NCBI GenBank assembly: GCA_034090805.1
Contig: JAXDRV010000145.1
Location: forward strand, 1 to 31,458
Source: Ornithomonoglobus_A sp034090805
GTDB lineage: Bacteria > Bacillota > Clostridia > UBA1381
Length of the DNA: 31,458 nucleotides
Direction of reading: 5' to 3'
Positions 31,069 to 31,458 of the stretch are shown piece after piece. Numbering within the stretch: position 1 is the first letter of the stretch; every line of letters begins with the position of its first letter. A program made the translations under genes and the position numbers. Below the pieces are notes generated by a model, which had not been told where the DNA came from, made no database searches, and saw only the letters and a list, made by a program, of their open reading frames with translations.

Positions 31069-31122
31069 CAGGCTGCTGCATTGAGGTAAGTAAACATTTA
31101 TCCCCGGTGCGGCAGTTTTTTT
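31069..31122 (+). terminator. Terminator of pfkA
   Basis: CTGCTGCA (31073-31080) pairs with TGCGGCAG (31108-31115, one G-U pair), followed by seven T (31116-31122). The loop is long (27 nt). Confidence 0.7.
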
Positions 31123-31141
31123 ATCAAACTTTTATCAAACT

Positions 31142-31191
31142 CCCCCAACCCCCTCTTAGTCTTAAGAGGGGGCTTACGGCAGCCGTTGGGG
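31142..31191. repeat. Palindromic extragenic element
   Basis: CCCCCTCTTA (31149-31158) pairs perfectly with TAAGAGGGGG (31163-31172, 4-nt loop), and an outer CCCCAAC (31143-31149) pairs with GTTGGGG (31185-31191), sharing one base with the inner stem. It looks like a REP-type extragenic palindrome and is separate in sequence from the A/B repeat family that starts right after it. Confidence 0.6.
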
Positions 31192-31193
31192 TG

Positions 31194-31458
31194 GTGCGGA
31201 ATTTGATATATTTCCGATTAAGGTTCGGCTCAGACATCCCTCACTGCGTTCGGGAACTTGTCGGAACTCAATTGTAAACATATCAAATTCTATCTGTGGT
31301 TTGGTGCGGAATTTGATATATTTCCGATTAAGGTTCGGCTCAGACATCCCTCACTGCGTTCGGGAACTTGTCGGAACTCAATTGTAAACATATCAAATTC
31401 TATCTGTGGTTTGGTGCGGAATTTGACATATTTCCGATTAAGCATCGGCTCAGGCATC
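31194..31458. repeat. Tandem array of a 110-bp palindromic unit (related to unit B), running off the window
   Basis: Copies start at 31194, 31304 and 31414 (period 110). The first two look identical; the third is cut by the window end and already shows four substitutions. Each unit is an imperfect palindrome with GAATTTGATAT ends and is clearly related to unit B at 15932-16014 and 25708-25813. No gene is visible here. Confidence 0.85.

Noticed and set aside
31194..31458. CRISPR array
   Set aside because: Period is 110 bp and the whole unit repeats, with no unique spacers; units are palindromic and also occur dispersed.

Overview
The window looks like a chromosomal segment of a spore-forming, low-to-moderate GC Firmicute of the class Clostridia. 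The evidence is a sporulation sigma factor (SigK), the sporulation/RNA-maturation protein RicT, HPr kinase, CdaA/CdaR, WhiA, TRAP and DnaE-type polymerase III, together with strong AGGAGG ribosome sites and frequent TTG/GTG starts. No species can be named from the sequence alone.

Region 1 (about 1-9480) is the most interesting part. sigK is split in two: the 5' half (345 to about 668) and the 3' half (about 9100-9456) lie on the same strand, separated by an AT-rich insert of about 8.43 kb. The two ends share ATAG-x-AAA, and joining them at that point restores a continuous 226-residue SigK with the conserved region 2 motif. The insert ends with a 590-residue large serine recombinase, so this is a skin-type (sigK-intervening) element expected to be excised in the mother cell. 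It carries an HTH protein, a WG/propeller-like protein, a ribbon-helix-helix regulator, a zinc-ribbon membrane protein, a lipoprotein, a rolling-circle (HUH) replication initiator and a probable ssDNA-binding protein. The same recombination that repairs sigK should also fuse, in frame and without a stop, the recombinase reading frame to the HTH reading frame in the excised circle.

Region 2 (9484-15779): a minus-strand operon runs gdpD - cdaA - cdaR - WalK-like histidine kinase, linking cyclic-di-AMP synthesis to an orphan sensor kinase. Divergent from it are a YycI-like membrane-anchored protein and a small membrane protein.

Region 3 (15806-20065): a composite palindromic repeat, then ricT (+), then convergent minus-strand murA - walJ - rlmH and rpmB. 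WalK-like, YycI-like, WalJ and RlmH are neighbours in the classical wal operon and here sit scattered within 10 kb, without walR.

Region 4 (20242-25698): a plus-strand cluster hprK - ycdX-like PHP - murB - rapZ - yvcK/glmR - whiA, coupling carbon-source sensing to wall precursor synthesis and division. A second copy of the composite repeat, inverted, follows.

Region 5 (25980-31458): dnaE, mtrB (TRAP), a small DUF2007-like protein and pfkA, then a terminator, a palindromic element and a 110-bp tandem array that runs off the window and belongs to the same repeat family. I see no tRNA, rRNA, CRISPR array or transposase gene.
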